Positions 35,280 to 43,834 of a stretch of DNA of 64,000 nt are shown piece by piece. Location: positions 32,619-96,618 of the forward strand of contig NZ_QOHO01000026.1 in NCBI RefSeq assembly GCF_003432035.1, written 5' to 3'. The notes beneath the pieces were generated by a model, which saw only the letters and a program-made list of their open reading frames with translations, searched no databases and had not been told where the DNA came from. This stretch comes from Lacrimispora amygdalina. GTDB lineage: Bacteria; Bacillota; Clostridia; Lachnospirales; Lachnospiraceae. The translations under genes and the position numbers were made by a program. Every line of letters begins with the position of its first letter. Positions within the stretch are counted from its first letter, which is position 1.

Positions 35280-36895
35280 TCAGGGCCATAAGCAGAAAGG
35301 AAGGTCAGTATAAAGCCGCACTCTACATGCGCCTTTCCAAGGATGATGGAACGGGGGAAAGTGCAAGCATCAGTACCCAGCGGACCATGCTGCGTTCCTA
35401 TGCTGCCCGGCATGGCTTTTTTATCTATGGAGAATATGCAGATGACGGCTACAGCGGTACTACATATGACCGTCCGGCATGGAAGCGGCTGCTTGCAGAT
35501 ATAGAGGCAGGCAGGGTGAATCTGGTAATTACCAGAGATCTCTCCAGGCTGGGAAGAGATTACATACTCACAGGACAGTACACAGAGATTTATTTTCCAG
35601 CCAAAGGTGTCCGCTATATTGCAGTAAATGACGGTTACGATTCAAAGAGTCAGGGAAATGATCTGGCCCCTTTTCAGAATATTGTCAATGAAATGTATGC
35701 CAGAGATACATCGAAAAAGATCCGAAGCGCGTTAAGAACCAAAATGGAAGAGGGAGCATTTATCGGAAATTTTGCCCCTTACGGATACAGAAAAGACCCT
35801 GAGGATAAAAACCATCTTTTAATTGATCCTGTGACGGCCCGGGTAGTCAGGGATATTTTTGAACGGGCCTTAAGGGGAGAGTCGCCTTTAAGTATCGCAA
35901 AGCTGCTTAATGAGAAGCGTATTAAAACTCCTGCCGGTTACCGCCGTTTTCTGCACCATGAAATGTGTTTGGAGAATGTGGAAGGAGAGAGGGGCTGGAC
36001 CTCCGGCGCTATCTGTAAGATTCTTTCCAATCCGGTTTATGCAGGAGATATCGTTCAGGGGAAATCCTCCAAGCTGTCCTTTAAAAGTCAGATCACTTTA
36101 AGCATACCGAAAGAGGAATGGGTAGTTGTAAAAAACATGCATGACCCTATTGTATCCAGAGAAATGTTTGAGCAGGCAGGAAGGCGGTCTATCACACGGA
36201 AAAGATCAAAATTAACCCAATTTTCCAATGTATTTTCCGGACTGGTTTACTGCGGGGACTGTAAAAGAGCGATGACCACAACCGGAGGCAGTCATGAGGA
36301 TGAAAGAAAGCTGGTATGCAGCGGATATAAGCAGTATGGCAAAGCGGCATGCACCAATCACTACATAGACTATGGTCTTCTCTGCCAGATTGTGTCTCAG
36401 GAGCTTACAGCACTTATCACCCTGACGGAAAAAGAGCGAAAAGAACTGGCCCTGGAATTGGAAGAATACGGAAAAAAGGCAGATAATCCGGAAGATAAAC
36501 AGGCGGTTGAAACTTTAAAAAAGAGGGAAAAGGAGATCGACCGTGTTATTGGAAAGCTTTACGAGGACCGTGTAAATGAAATTGTGAAGGAAGAACGTTT
36601 TTATAAGCTTCTCGCTTCCTATGAACAGGAGCAGAGGGAGATTAAGGCAGAAGCAGATGCCCTGAAGCAAACCACTTCATCTGTGTGGATAAGCAGGGAA
36701 AAATCAGAACATGATGTGGACCGGTTGTTAAATGAATTAGTGGAAAAAAGGATTCCTTCTCCCGATCTTTTAAAACAGTTTATTGACCGTATTGAAATTT
36801 TCCAGTCCAGGAAAGATCCGGATCAGAGAGACAAACGGTTTCTGACTGTCCGGATCTGCTACCGGCCGGAGCCTCCAGGCAGCAAAAAAGCATAG
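35276..36895 (+). CDS. Large serine recombinase of element 2 (TnpX/TndX-like)
   Basis: A 539-residue recombinase. The catalytic region has AALYMRLSKDDGTGESASIS, with Ser near residue 20, and VITRDLSRLGRDYILTGQY with the conserved arginines. The recombinase domain has YARDTSKKIRSALRTKMEEG and FAPYGYRKDPEDKN, and a zinc ribbon (VYCGDCKRAM, then CSGYKQYGKAACTNH) precedes a long coiled coil. This arrangement is that of TnpX/TndX transposon recombinases of Clostridia, a different branch from recombinase 1. It ends 12 bases before the right junction. Confidence 0.94.
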   Translation: MIRAISRKEGQYKAALYMRLSKDDGTGESASISTQRTMLRSYAARHGFFIYGEYADDGYSGTTYDRPAWKRLLADIEAGRVNLVITRDLSRLGRDYILTGQYTEIYFPAKGVRYIAVNDGYDSKSQGNDLAPFQNIVNEMYARDTSKKIRSALRTKMEEGAFIGNFAPYGYRKDPEDKNHLLIDPVTARVVRDIFERALRGESPLSIAKLLNEKRIKTPAGYRRFLHHEMCLENVEGERGWTSGAICKILSNPVYAGDIVQGKSSKLSFKSQITLSIPKEEWVVVKNMHDPIVSREMFEQAGRRSITRKRSKLTQFSNVFSGLVYCGDCKRAMTTTGGSHEDERKLVCSGYKQYGKAACTNHYIDYGLLCQIVSQELTALITLTEKERKELALELEEYGKKADNPEDKQAVETLKKREKEIDRVIGKLYEDRVNEIVKEERFYKLLASYEQEQREIKAEADALKQTTSSVWISREKSEHDVDRLLNELVEKRIPSPDLLKQFIDRIEIFQSRKDPDQRDKRFLTVRICYRPEPPGSKKA

Positions 36896-36912
36896 ATTTC
36901 CTCCGTCATGTG

Positions 36913-37753
36913 CATGGGGTTTGGCTGCAATGCGGCAGGAATTGTAGGCTGCCGGATTATTGATTCTCCAAGAGAACGTCTCATTGCAATGATCACCAAT
37001 AACTTTGTCCCCTGCAACGGGCGTTTTCCAACCTTGATCGCAATTATTACCATGTTTTTTATCGGAGGAGCGGCGGGATCATTTTCCACTGTATTATCTG
37101 CGGGTATCCTGTCAGGTATTATTCTTCTTGGAATTCTGATGACCCTTGTAATATCCAAAATTCTCTCTGTAACCATACTAAAGGGGATTCCTTCTTCCTT
37201 TACCTTAGAGCTGCCCCCTTACCGAAGACCCCAGATCGGAAAGGTTATTGTCAGGTCCATATTTGACCGGACGCTATTTGTCCTTGGAAGGGCAGCTGCA
37301 GTAGCAGCTCCGGCTGGTCTGATAATCTGGCTGATGGCCAATATCTCAGTGGGAGATATGACAATATTATCCCGCTGTTCCGGTTTTTTAGATCCCTTTG
37401 CCAGAGTAATCGGTCTTGACGGCGTGATTCTTCTGGCATTCATCCTTGGCTTTCCAGCCAATGAGATCGTTGTTCCCATTATGATTATGGCCTATCTTTC
37501 TGAAGGAAGCATACGGGAAATCAATGATTTATCCATATTAAGGGATCTTTTAACTGCCAATGGCTGGACCTGGGTGACTGCTGTCAGCACCCTGCTTTTC
37601 TCTCTCATGCACTGGCCCTGTTCCACCACCTGTCTGACCATAAGAAAGGAGACAGGAAGCATGAAATGGACCCTTTTATCCTGGCTTGTACCGACTGTTA
37701 CCGGTGTGATAGTCTGTTTTTTATTTACCACTGCTGCAAGGGCGTTCCTGTAA
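36913..37753 (+). pseudogene. feoB: feoB segment 3 of 3: rest of first gate to C-terminus
   Basis: The segment starts in mid-codon after CATGTG and reads CMGFGCNAAGIVGCRIIDSP, completing the first Gate motif. The remaining membrane helices, with the second gate region (LFVLGRAAAVAAPAGLIIWL; GFPANEIVVPIMIMAYL), lead to the C-terminal HWPCSTTCLTIRKETGS typical of FeoB. With segments 1 (159 nt) and 2 (1148 nt) its 841 nt give 2148 nt, exactly 716 codons including the stop. In the present order it is separated from any start. Confidence 0.95.
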
Positions 37754-37817
37754 TGTTTAAAATCCCTTCTGATTGTCTACAATAGGGGTAGGACACTCAT
37801 AGAAAGGAGGGAGAAGC

Positions 37818-38045
37818 GTGAACAGGAGTTACCACGTTTACGCCCTGTCAGACCGGCTGAAGGCCAGAAAAATTGAGCGGGAGATTGCGAAGGTCGATGG
37901 GGTGAAGGTAATAAAGATCTCAGAAGACTTGAAGGTAATGAACATTGAGATGGAAAACAGCAAGATTACGGCTGTCATGGAGCGGGTGGTAAATATCTGC
38001 AACCGCATTTCTGACGGCTGTGAAGTGCATTATAAGTTTACGTAA
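37818..38045 (+). CDS. Small HMA-like protein downstream of feoB
   Basis: A 75-residue protein with a GTG start behind AAAGGAGGGAGAAGC. The beta-alpha-beta-like pattern YHVYALSDRLKARKIEREIA, VDGVKVIKISEDLKVMNIEM resembles heavy-metal-associated folds, but the CxxC metal pair is absent (position occupied by SDRLKA). It lies 65 bases after the feoB stop in the same direction, and is probably the last gene of the feo operon. An accessory role in iron uptake is inferred only from position. Confidence 0.7.
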   Translation: MNRSYHVYALSDRLKARKIEREIAKVDGVKVIKISEDLKVMNIEMENSKITAVMERVVNICNRISDGCEVHYKFT

Positions 38046-38055
38046 GAATAATAAA

Positions 38056-38091
38056 AAGAGGGCTTGAATGGAATTGCATTTAAGTCCTCTT
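38056..38091 (+). terminator. Terminator at the end of the feo locus
   Basis: AAGAGGGCTTGAATG (38056-38070) and CATTTAAGTCCTCTT (38077-38091) pair with minor mismatches, followed by a pyrimidine tract. It also lies just past the stop of the convergent hemerythrin gene, so it may serve both. Confidence 0.75.
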
Positions 38092-38097
38092 CTCCTT

Positions 38098-38496
38098 CTA
38101 ATGGGCAGTCTTTGCGTATTCGCCGATCTTCTTGTCCATATTTGAAATGTGTTTTGTCAGCCATTCCAGCACCATCTGATTTGCATTTAAAATAACAAGC
38201 AGATTACCGCCTGAAGATTTATAATCGCCTCTAAGTTTGGATAGCTGGGCAATGAAAGCGGTGTGAGCCTGCTTCTGCTCGGCATAACCCGGGTAATGAA
38301 TCTTCTGCATGTAAACTTCCTCGTCTGCAAAATGCTTTTTTGTGTAATCGTCGAGAAAATCTAACAGCTCTCCCACGTATTCCTTTGCTTTGTTATTCTT
38401 TCCTGCGTCAAAAAGTGCTTCTGCTTTCTCAAACCACATCTTATGCTGATCGTCAATCATTGATATCCCAACTGATAAATTCTGTGTCCATGGCAT
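38098..38496 (-). CDS. Bacteriohemerythrin
   Basis: A 132-residue hemerythrin. The di-iron ligands are visible: His in DDQHKMWFEKAEALF near residue 20, HFADEE with a conserved His and Glu near residues 57-61, then HYPGYAEQKQAHTAF and a C-terminal WLTKHISNMDKKIGEY. It binds O2 reversibly and may scavenge or sense oxygen in an anaerobe. The start is ATG 38496, with AGGAGG 8 bases upstream; the in-frame TTG just before is too close to that site. It is convergent with the feo locus. Confidence 0.93.
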   Translation of the reverse strand: MPWTQNLSVGISMIDDQHKMWFEKAEALFDAGKNNKAKEYVGELLDFLDDYTKKHFADEEVYMQKIHYPGYAEQKQAHTAFIAQLSKLRGDYKSSGGNLLVILNANQMVLEWLTKHISNMDKKIGEYAKTAH

Positions 38497-38674
38497 AACC
38501 AAATCCTCCTAAGTAATAATGATATTTATTATTATAATACTTTTTGTTGAAAAAAGCAAACCATATTTTACCATTTATAAAAGAAAAATCAATTTTAAAA
38601 TGCAGATAAAAATTTGACGTTACCCTCCTGCAATGTTATAATTTTTATCTAGCAAACAGTAAGGGAGAACAACT

Positions 38675-39463
38675 ATGGATGCAAATGGAATCCGTCTGAA
38701 TAAATATTTAAGTGAGGCAGGTGTCTGTTCCCGCAGGGAGGCTGACCGGCTCATTGAGACAGGGAAGGTTAAAATCGACGGACAGGCTGCAGTGCCGGGG
38801 CAAAAGGTGCTTCCGGGACAGTCTGTTATGGTCAAGGGCCGCTCTGTTCACGCAGCCAAGGGCGAAGCCGGACATAAGGCAGAGCCTGTCTTTTTAGCAG
38901 TCCATAAACCCCGGGGAGTGGTATGCACCACCTCAGACAAGGACCGGGCTCCCAACATCGTGGATCTGGTAAATTATCCTGTGCGGATTTATCCCATAGG
39001 CCGACTGGACAAGGAATCTGAGGGTCTGATTCTCATGACCAATCAGGGAGATCTGGTGAATAAAATTATGCGCAGCGGTAATGCTCATGAAAAGGAATAT
39101 TTAGTAAAAGTGAACCGTCCGGTCACAGATGATTTCATCAGAAAGATGCGAAAGGGCGTCACTCTTTCCGAGTTAAACGTAACCACAAAACCCTGCTTTG
39201 CAGAGAAAGCGGGAGAGAAGGCATTCCGCATCGTATTAACCCAGGGGTTAAACCGTCAGATCCGGCGAATGTGCAGCCAGCTTGGTTTTGAGGTACGCAT
39301 GTTAAAACGAATGCGGATCATGAATATTGAATTAGGAGATTTAAAGCCGGGTGCTTATCGTGAACTTTCCCGGCGTGAATACCACCAGATGAAGGAGTCT
39401 TTAAAAGGCTCGACCAGTCTTTCCTATCAAGAACAGAAAAAGGAGAAATCTGATGGACGATAA
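38675..39463 (+). CDS. rluF: 23S rRNA pseudouridine synthase, RluF-like
   Basis: A 262-residue RsuA/RluB-family synthase. The S4 RNA-binding domain is IRLNKYLSEAGVCSRREADR at the N-terminus. The catalytic Asp lies in YPIGRLDKESEGL near residue 110, and the RluF-type segment QGLNRQIRRMCSQLGFEVRM lies near residue 195. It isomerises a uridine in 23S rRNA; the RluF position (2604 in E. coli) is inferred by similarity. AAGGGAGAACAACT precedes the ATG. Its end overlaps the start of ligA by 11 bases. Confidence 0.88.
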   Translation: MDANGIRLNKYLSEAGVCSRREADRLIETGKVKIDGQAAVPGQKVLPGQSVMVKGRSVHAAKGEAGHKAEPVFLAVHKPRGVVCTTSDKDRAPNIVDLVNYPVRIYPIGRLDKESEGLILMTNQGDLVNKIMRSGNAHEKEYLVKVNRPVTDDFIRKMRKGVTLSELNVTTKPCFAEKAGEKAFRIVLTQGLNRQIRRMCSQLGFEVRMLKRMRIMNIELGDLKPGAYRELSRREYHQMKESLKGSTSLSYQEQKKEKSDGR

Positions 39464-41411
39464 ATTAAATCGAATCAAAGAACTGATTACCCTGTTGCAG
39501 GAGGCAGGAAAGGCCTATTATCAGGAGAGCCGGGAAATCATGAGCAATTATGAGTATGACCGTCTCTATGATGAACTGGCGGCGCTGGAAGAAGAAACCG
39601 GAATTGTTCTTTCCAACAGCCCAACCCAGAACGTAGGTTATCAGGTATTAAGTGAGCTGCCCAAGGAAGCCCATGATTCCCCCATGCTTTCTCTGGACAA
39701 GACGAAAAGTACGGAGGATTTAGCCGACTGGCTGGGAGACCAGAGAGGAATACTCTCATGGAAGCTGGACGGACTGACGGTAGTCTTAGTCTACCGGGAG
39801 GGAACTCTTTTGAAAGCAGTTACCCGGGGAAATGGGGAAATCGGAGAGGTAATTACCAACAATGCCAGGGTATTTGCCAATATCCCTCTTACTATTTCAT
39901 ACCAGGGAGAACTGGTTTTAAGGGGAGAGGCCGTGATAAAATATTCCGATTTTAACCGGATTAATGATGAGATTGAGGATGTTACCGCAAAGTATAAGAA
40001 TCCAAGAAATCTATGCAGCGGTTCCGTCAGACAGTTAAACAACCAGATCACCGCCCGCCGAAACGTGAATTTCAAGGCATTTACTCTTGTTTCAGCTGCA
40101 GGTGTTGATTTTAAAAACTCCAGAAATGAGCAGTTTCAGTGGCTGATAGCCCAGGGCTTTGATGTTGTGGATTACAAGATGGTAACGAAGGATACCATAG
40201 GTGAGGCAGTGGCTGAATTTGCAAAGACCGTGCCGGAATATGACATTCCATCAGACGGCCTGGTGCTGTTGTTTGATGATATCGCTTACGGAGAGTCACT
40301 TGGACGGACTGCCAAGTTCCCCCGCAATGCCATTGCATTTAAATGGGCTGATGAGATCCGGGAAACAACGCTGACGGAAATTGAATGGAGTGCGTCAAGA
40401 ACCGGTCTGATTAATCCGGTAGCCATCTTTGAACCGGTGGAGTTAGAGGGGACAACGGTAAGCCGCGCCAGTGTGCATAATCTAAGCATTATGGAAGCTC
40501 TGGAGCTTGGAGAAGGGGATCAGATCACAGTTTATAAGGCGAATATGATTATTCCCCAGATTGCTGACAATTTAACCAGAAGCGGAAAAATAAAGATACC
40601 GGACCGATGCCCGGTCTGTGACGGAAGGACTGAGATCCGTAAAGTCAATGACGTAAAAAGCTTATACTGCACCAACCCGGATTGCCAGGCGAAGCGGATC
40701 AAGGGCTTTTCCCTGTTTGTAAGCCGGGATGCGTTAAATATTGATGGTTTATCAGAAGCTACATTGGAGAAGTTTATCGGAGCCGGATTTATCCGGGAGT
40801 TTGCCGATATATTTCATTTAGACCAGCATGAGGAAGCCATTACCCAGATGGAGGGCTTCGGTAAAAAGTCTTATGATAATTTAATTCAGGCAGTGAAAAA
40901 GGCGTCTCATACTACCCTGCCCCGTCTGATCTACGGACTTGGTATTGCTGGAATCGGCGTTGCCAATGCGAAGATGCTCTGCCGGGAATTCCGCTACGAT
41001 TTTGACCGAATGCGTCGTGCAGAGGAAGAGGAGCTGACTGCTGTATCAGGCATCGGAAAGGTGCTGGCAGATGCCTGGATTACTTATTTTAAGGATGAGA
41101 AGAATAACGAGATGACAGACCGTCTGTTAGCAGAAGTAACCATTGAGCAGGAAGCAGAGACCGGGGGAGAGAAGCGGCTGGAGGGAATGACGTTCGTCAT
41201 TACCGGATCAGTGGAGCAATTCGAGAACCGGAAGGCGCTTCAGGAAGCCATCGAGGCACAGGGAGGCAAAGCCACCGGATCGGTCACTTCCAAGACCACT
41301 TATTTAATCAACAACGACACCACATCCAATTCATCTAAAAATAAAAAGGCAAAGGAACTGGGAGTGCCCATTATTTCAGAAGAGGATTTCATAAAACTGC
41401 TGGAGGGATAA
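39453..41411 (+). CDS. ligA: NAD-dependent DNA ligase (divergent LigA)
   Basis: A 652-residue ligase with all usual parts: domain Ia (YYQESREIMSNYEYDRLYDE), an adenylation site SWKLDG near residue 110, an OB fold, a four-Cys zinc finger (CPVCDGRTE, YCTNPDCQAKR near 385-415), HhH repeats and a C-terminal BRCT (GMTFVITGSVEQFENRKALQ). Several normally fixed stretches deviate: KLDG for KIDG, TRGNGEIGEVIT for the usual TRGDGxxGEDVT, and NLCSGSVRQL for NAAAGSLRQL. It may be a second, specialised LigA paralogue rather than the housekeeping copy. AAAAGGAGAAATCTG precedes the start inside rluF. Confidence 0.9.
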   Translation: MDDKLNRIKELITLLQEAGKAYYQESREIMSNYEYDRLYDELAALEEETGIVLSNSPTQNVGYQVLSELPKEAHDSPMLSLDKTKSTEDLADWLGDQRGILSWKLDGLTVVLVYREGTLLKAVTRGNGEIGEVITNNARVFANIPLTISYQGELVLRGEAVIKYSDFNRINDEIEDVTAKYKNPRNLCSGSVRQLNNQITARRNVNFKAFTLVSAAGVDFKNSRNEQFQWLIAQGFDVVDYKMVTKDTIGEAVAEFAKTVPEYDIPSDGLVLLFDDIAYGESLGRTAKFPRNAIAFKWADEIRETTLTEIEWSASRTGLINPVAIFEPVELEGTTVSRASVHNLSIMEALELGEGDQITVYKANMIIPQIADNLTRSGKIKIPDRCPVCDGRTEIRKVNDVKSLYCTNPDCQAKRIKGFSLFVSRDALNIDGLSEATLEKFIGAGFIREFADIFHLDQHEEAITQMEGFGKKSYDNLIQAVKKASHTTLPRLIYGLGIAGIGVANAKMLCREFRYDFDRMRRAEEEELTAVSGIGKVLADAWITYFKDEKNNEMTDRLLAEVTIEQEAETGGEKRLEGMTFVITGSVEQFENRKALQEAIEAQGGKATGSVTSKTTYLINNDTTSNSSKNKKAKELGVPIISEEDFIKLLEG

Positions 41412-41414
41412 ATT

Positions 41415-42320
41415 ATGCCGATTAAAGTACAAAAGGATTTACCTGCGAAAGCCATACTGGAAACAGAGAACATATTTATCATGGACGAGGACCGGGCCTT
41501 AAGCCAGGACATACGTCCCCTTGAAATCCTGATCATTAATCTAATGCCGATTAAGGAAGAGACGGAAACACAGCTTCTGCGCGCATTGTCCAATACTCCG
41601 CTGCAGGTGGACTGTACATTTTTGATGCTGGAAAGTCATACTTCCAAGAATACTTCTGCCAGTCATTTAAATAAATTTTATGTGTTCTTTGATGAGGTAA
41701 AAGAGAAAAAGTTCGATGGTATGATTATAACAGGAGCACCTGTTGAGAATATGGAATTTGAAGAGGTGAACTACTGGGAGGAACTGACGAAGATTATGGA
41801 GTGGAGCAAGACAAATGTGACCAGCTCCCTTCATATCTGCTGGGGTGCCCAGGCGGGGCTTTATTATCATTATGGAGTACCGAAGTATAAGAGGGATAAA
41901 AAGCTTTCTGGTATTTACAGACATAGGGTGCTGGATCGGAAAGTGCCGCTGGTACGCAGCCTTGATGATTATGTGATGGCGCCTCACTCACGGTATACGG
42001 AAGTTAGGAGAGAGGATATTGAGAAACATCAGGGTCTGAAGATTCTGGCGGAGTCGAAAGAGGCCGGGATCTTGATGGTGATGAGTGAGGATGGGAAACA
42101 GGTATTTATTCAGGGGCATCCGGAATATGATCGGATGACGTTGAATGGGGAGTATCACAGGGATCTGGATAAGGGGATGAATCCGGAGATTCCCTGTAAT
42201 TATTATGAGGACGATGATCCGGATACGATGCCGGTTCTGTGCTGGAGGAATGCGGCGAATACGATTTATGGGAATTGGTTAAATTATTATGTATATCAGG
42301 TGACGCCGTATGAATTATAA
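41415..42320 (+). CDS. metA: Homoserine O-acetyltransferase (MetA family)
   Basis: A 301-residue MetA-family enzyme for the first committed step of methionine synthesis. The catalytic Cys is in SLHICWGAQAGLYY near residue 142. Residue 111 is Glu (GAPVENMEF); in characterised MetA proteins Glu here favours acetyl-CoA and Gly succinyl-CoA, so this copy should be an acetyltransferase despite the historic family name. The gene follows ligA by 3 bases, with a GGAGG site at the end of ligA. Its final codons (NYYVYQVTPYEL) recur at about 54.6 kb as a remnant, making this 3' end a likely integration site. Confidence 0.94.
   Translation: MPIKVQKDLPAKAILETENIFIMDEDRALSQDIRPLEILIINLMPIKEETETQLLRALSNTPLQVDCTFLMLESHTSKNTSASHLNKFYVFFDEVKEKKFDGMIITGAPVENMEFEEVNYWEELTKIMEWSKTNVTSSLHICWGAQAGLYYHYGVPKYKRDKKLSGIYRHRVLDRKVPLVRSLDDYVMAPHSRYTEVRREDIEKHQGLKILAESKEAGILMVMSEDGKQVFIQGHPEYDRMTLNGEYHRDLDKGMNPEIPCNYYEDDDPDTMPVLCWRNAANTIYGNWLNYYVYQVTPYEL
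42288..42320 (+). repeat. metA 3' end, left copy of a diverged direct repeat
   Basis: TTATTATGTATATCAGGT here is identical over 18 bases to a segment at about 54.59 kb. Beyond it both copies code for TPYEL and a stop but differ at third codon positions. This is the pattern left when an element that carries its own gene 3' end integrates there. Confidence 0.7.
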
Positions 42321-43168
42321 GGAATGGTGCTAAAAGACTAGGTTTTAAGCGTTTTGCGATGATTTGGAAGTGTTTTTTCTTATCGTAAAATATCGTAGGT
42401 TTTGGGGTCAAATTGGAGTCAAAAGGTGTCAAAATTGGAGTCGAGAATGGTGAAAAAGGTGTCAGAAATTTAGGGTGTCACTTGGGTTTGGAATGAGCTG
42501 GATGGTGTCGGTTTCTTTCGTGCTGATTGAGTATGGAATAACAAATAGTGTCAGGTCTTTTGACTGTAATGTGTAAAAAAATTAATGAATTGTAACGATG
42601 AAAATGGATTGCAGAAGATAATCTGTGATATGGGAATCGGTGCATGGAATGTATGTGAAAGCAGTGTGTTTGAAAGTTGTCTGTGAAGGTGACTTTTCAT
42701 ACTGCTTTTTGTTTTTATTATGTTATTCCTTTTATCTGTAGATGAAGGATTGGAAGCTGAATTGTGAATTTGATTTAGTTGTCGTTCCAAATGATAAATG
42801 TCAATCCATGGGGATTTTCCAATGAAGTAAGCATTATCTACATCTAATTCAAATGTGGACTGTGCGTCTATTGGAGATATAGCATATGGTTCAAAAACTA
42901 CAAATAATGATTCTATTCTTTATTCTGAAAAATATGGTGGCAAGGAAGAGTGCAATTCTATTTTCGGTGTTGAAAGAATAATAAAAAAATTAGATGAATT
43001 GCTGCATTCTAATAAATACCGTGTTATTATATAAATAATATGTATTATTGAATTACATTAAAATCAGTAAAATAATGGTATAGTTCTGATTAACAGATAG
43101 ATTATGAATATATAGTTGGATATGTGGGGATTAGGTTTTTAAGGGCAGCACAAGGAGATGAAATAGTT
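42321..43168. other. Junction region after metA: GGNGTC repeats and a protein-coding remnant
   Basis: At 42404-42509 there are seven close copies of GGNGTCA/G (starts 42404, 42415, 42425, 42437, 42458, 42474, 42503), mostly in A/T-rich spacers, like the arm-type integrase sites beside some att junctions. At 42829-43035 an open stretch without a start reads ALSTSNSNVDCASIGDIAYG then SKTTNNDSILYSEKYGGKEE, ending in KLDELLHSNKYRVII and a stop. It is probably the C-terminal remnant of an unidentified gene. No intact gene lies here. Confidence 0.6.
42404..42509 (+). repeat. Cluster of seven GGNGTC direct repeats
   Basis: Copies GGGGTCA, GGAGTCA, GGTGTCA, GGAGTCG, GGTGTCA, GGTGTCA and GGTGTCG, spaced 10 to 29 bases apart. 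All are in the same orientation, starting 84 bases beyond the metA stop. Possible integrase arm sites. Confidence 0.7.
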
Positions 43169-43834
43169 ATGTTTAAAATTTTGGTGATTGAAGATGATAA
43201 AGACATATCTGAATTATTAAAATTTTTTCTTGAAGATAATGGATATTCAGTAAGGGTAGCTGATAATGGCATAGAGGGAATAGAAATATATCGTTATGAA
43301 AGTATTGACTTAATACTCTTAGACATTTTGTTGCCAAAAGTCGATGGATATACCGTTTGCAAAATGATTAGAAAAGAATCTGATATACCTATTATTATGA
43401 TTACAGCACTTACAGGTGAGGAGGAACAGATAAGAGGTTATGATCTTCAGGTTGATGATTATGTTACTAAACCTTTTTCTATGCCGGTCCTATTAAAGAA
43501 AGTAGCTGCGGTACTACGAAGAATAAACGGAGATCAAGAGAAAAAAATATTATTTTATAAAGATTTAGTGTTAGATACAGATAATTACCGTGTATCACTT
43601 AAAGAGAGGACAATTGATCTTACGAAAAAAGAATTTGAGATATTAAGAGAATTATTAATGAATCAGAATAAAATTATAACAAGAGAACATCTCTTAGGAA
43701 AAGTCTGGAAATACGAATACCTTGGAAATGATAGAATTGTAGATAATCATATAAAAAATATACGAAAAAAATTAGGAGTAGATTATATTGAAACAATTAA
43801 AGGAGTCGGCTATAGAATTGATAAGGTTAATTAG
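43169..43834 (+). CDS. OmpR/PhoB-family response regulator (system 1)
   Basis: A 221-residue regulator. The receiver domain has FKILVIEDDKD with the acidic pocket, the phospho-acceptor Asp in LILLDILLPKVDGY near residue 52 and KPFSMP with the conserved Lys. A winged helix follows (LTKKEFEILRELLMNQNKII; VDNHIKNIRKKLG). The start 43169 has AAGGAG upstream; the frame is open to 43124 without a better site. The gene overlaps the kinase gene. It probably controls the adjacent lipoprotein-ABC exporter operon. Confidence 0.9.
   Translation: MFKILVIEDDKDISELLKFFLEDNGYSVRVADNGIEGIEIYRYESIDLILLDILLPKVDGYTVCKMIRKESDIPIIMITALTGEEEQIRGYDLQVDDYVTKPFSMPVLLKKVAAVLRRINGDQEKKILFYKDLVLDTDNYRVSLKERTIDLTKKEFEILRELLMNQNKIITREHLLGKVWKYEYLGNDRIVDNHIKNIRKKLGVDYIETIKGVGYRIDKVN

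Larger units (their letters stand above)
31923..36912. mobile_element. Serine-recombinase element 2 inserted in feoB (about 4.99 kb)
   Basis: CATGTG occurs at both ends (31917-31922 and 36907-36912). Excision leaves one copy and restores the feoB reading TMCMGFGCNAAG. The restored target is CCATG-TG-CATGG, a perfect inverted repeat, and the joined element ends give GTCA-TG-TGAC; the two dyads are offset by two bases. Contents, all in the feoB direction: a CcdA-TlpA fusion, a VanW-family protein, a terminator, a 51-residue ORF and a serine recombinase ending 12 bases before the right junction. No conjugation or phage genes. Confidence 0.9.

Noticed and set aside
28361..36895. One single large composite element inside feoB
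   Set aside because: The feoB piece 30775-31922 lies between the two inserts in correct order and orientation, and the two pairs of end repeats differ, so two separate insertions are required.
36908..37753. Independent membrane protein starting at 36908
   Set aside because: It is the C-terminal third of feoB; the ATG belongs to the gate motif and the att core.
42106..42432. Minus-strand ORF across the metA end rich in His, Ser and Pro
   Set aside because: It arises from reading metA and the GGNGTC repeats antisense.
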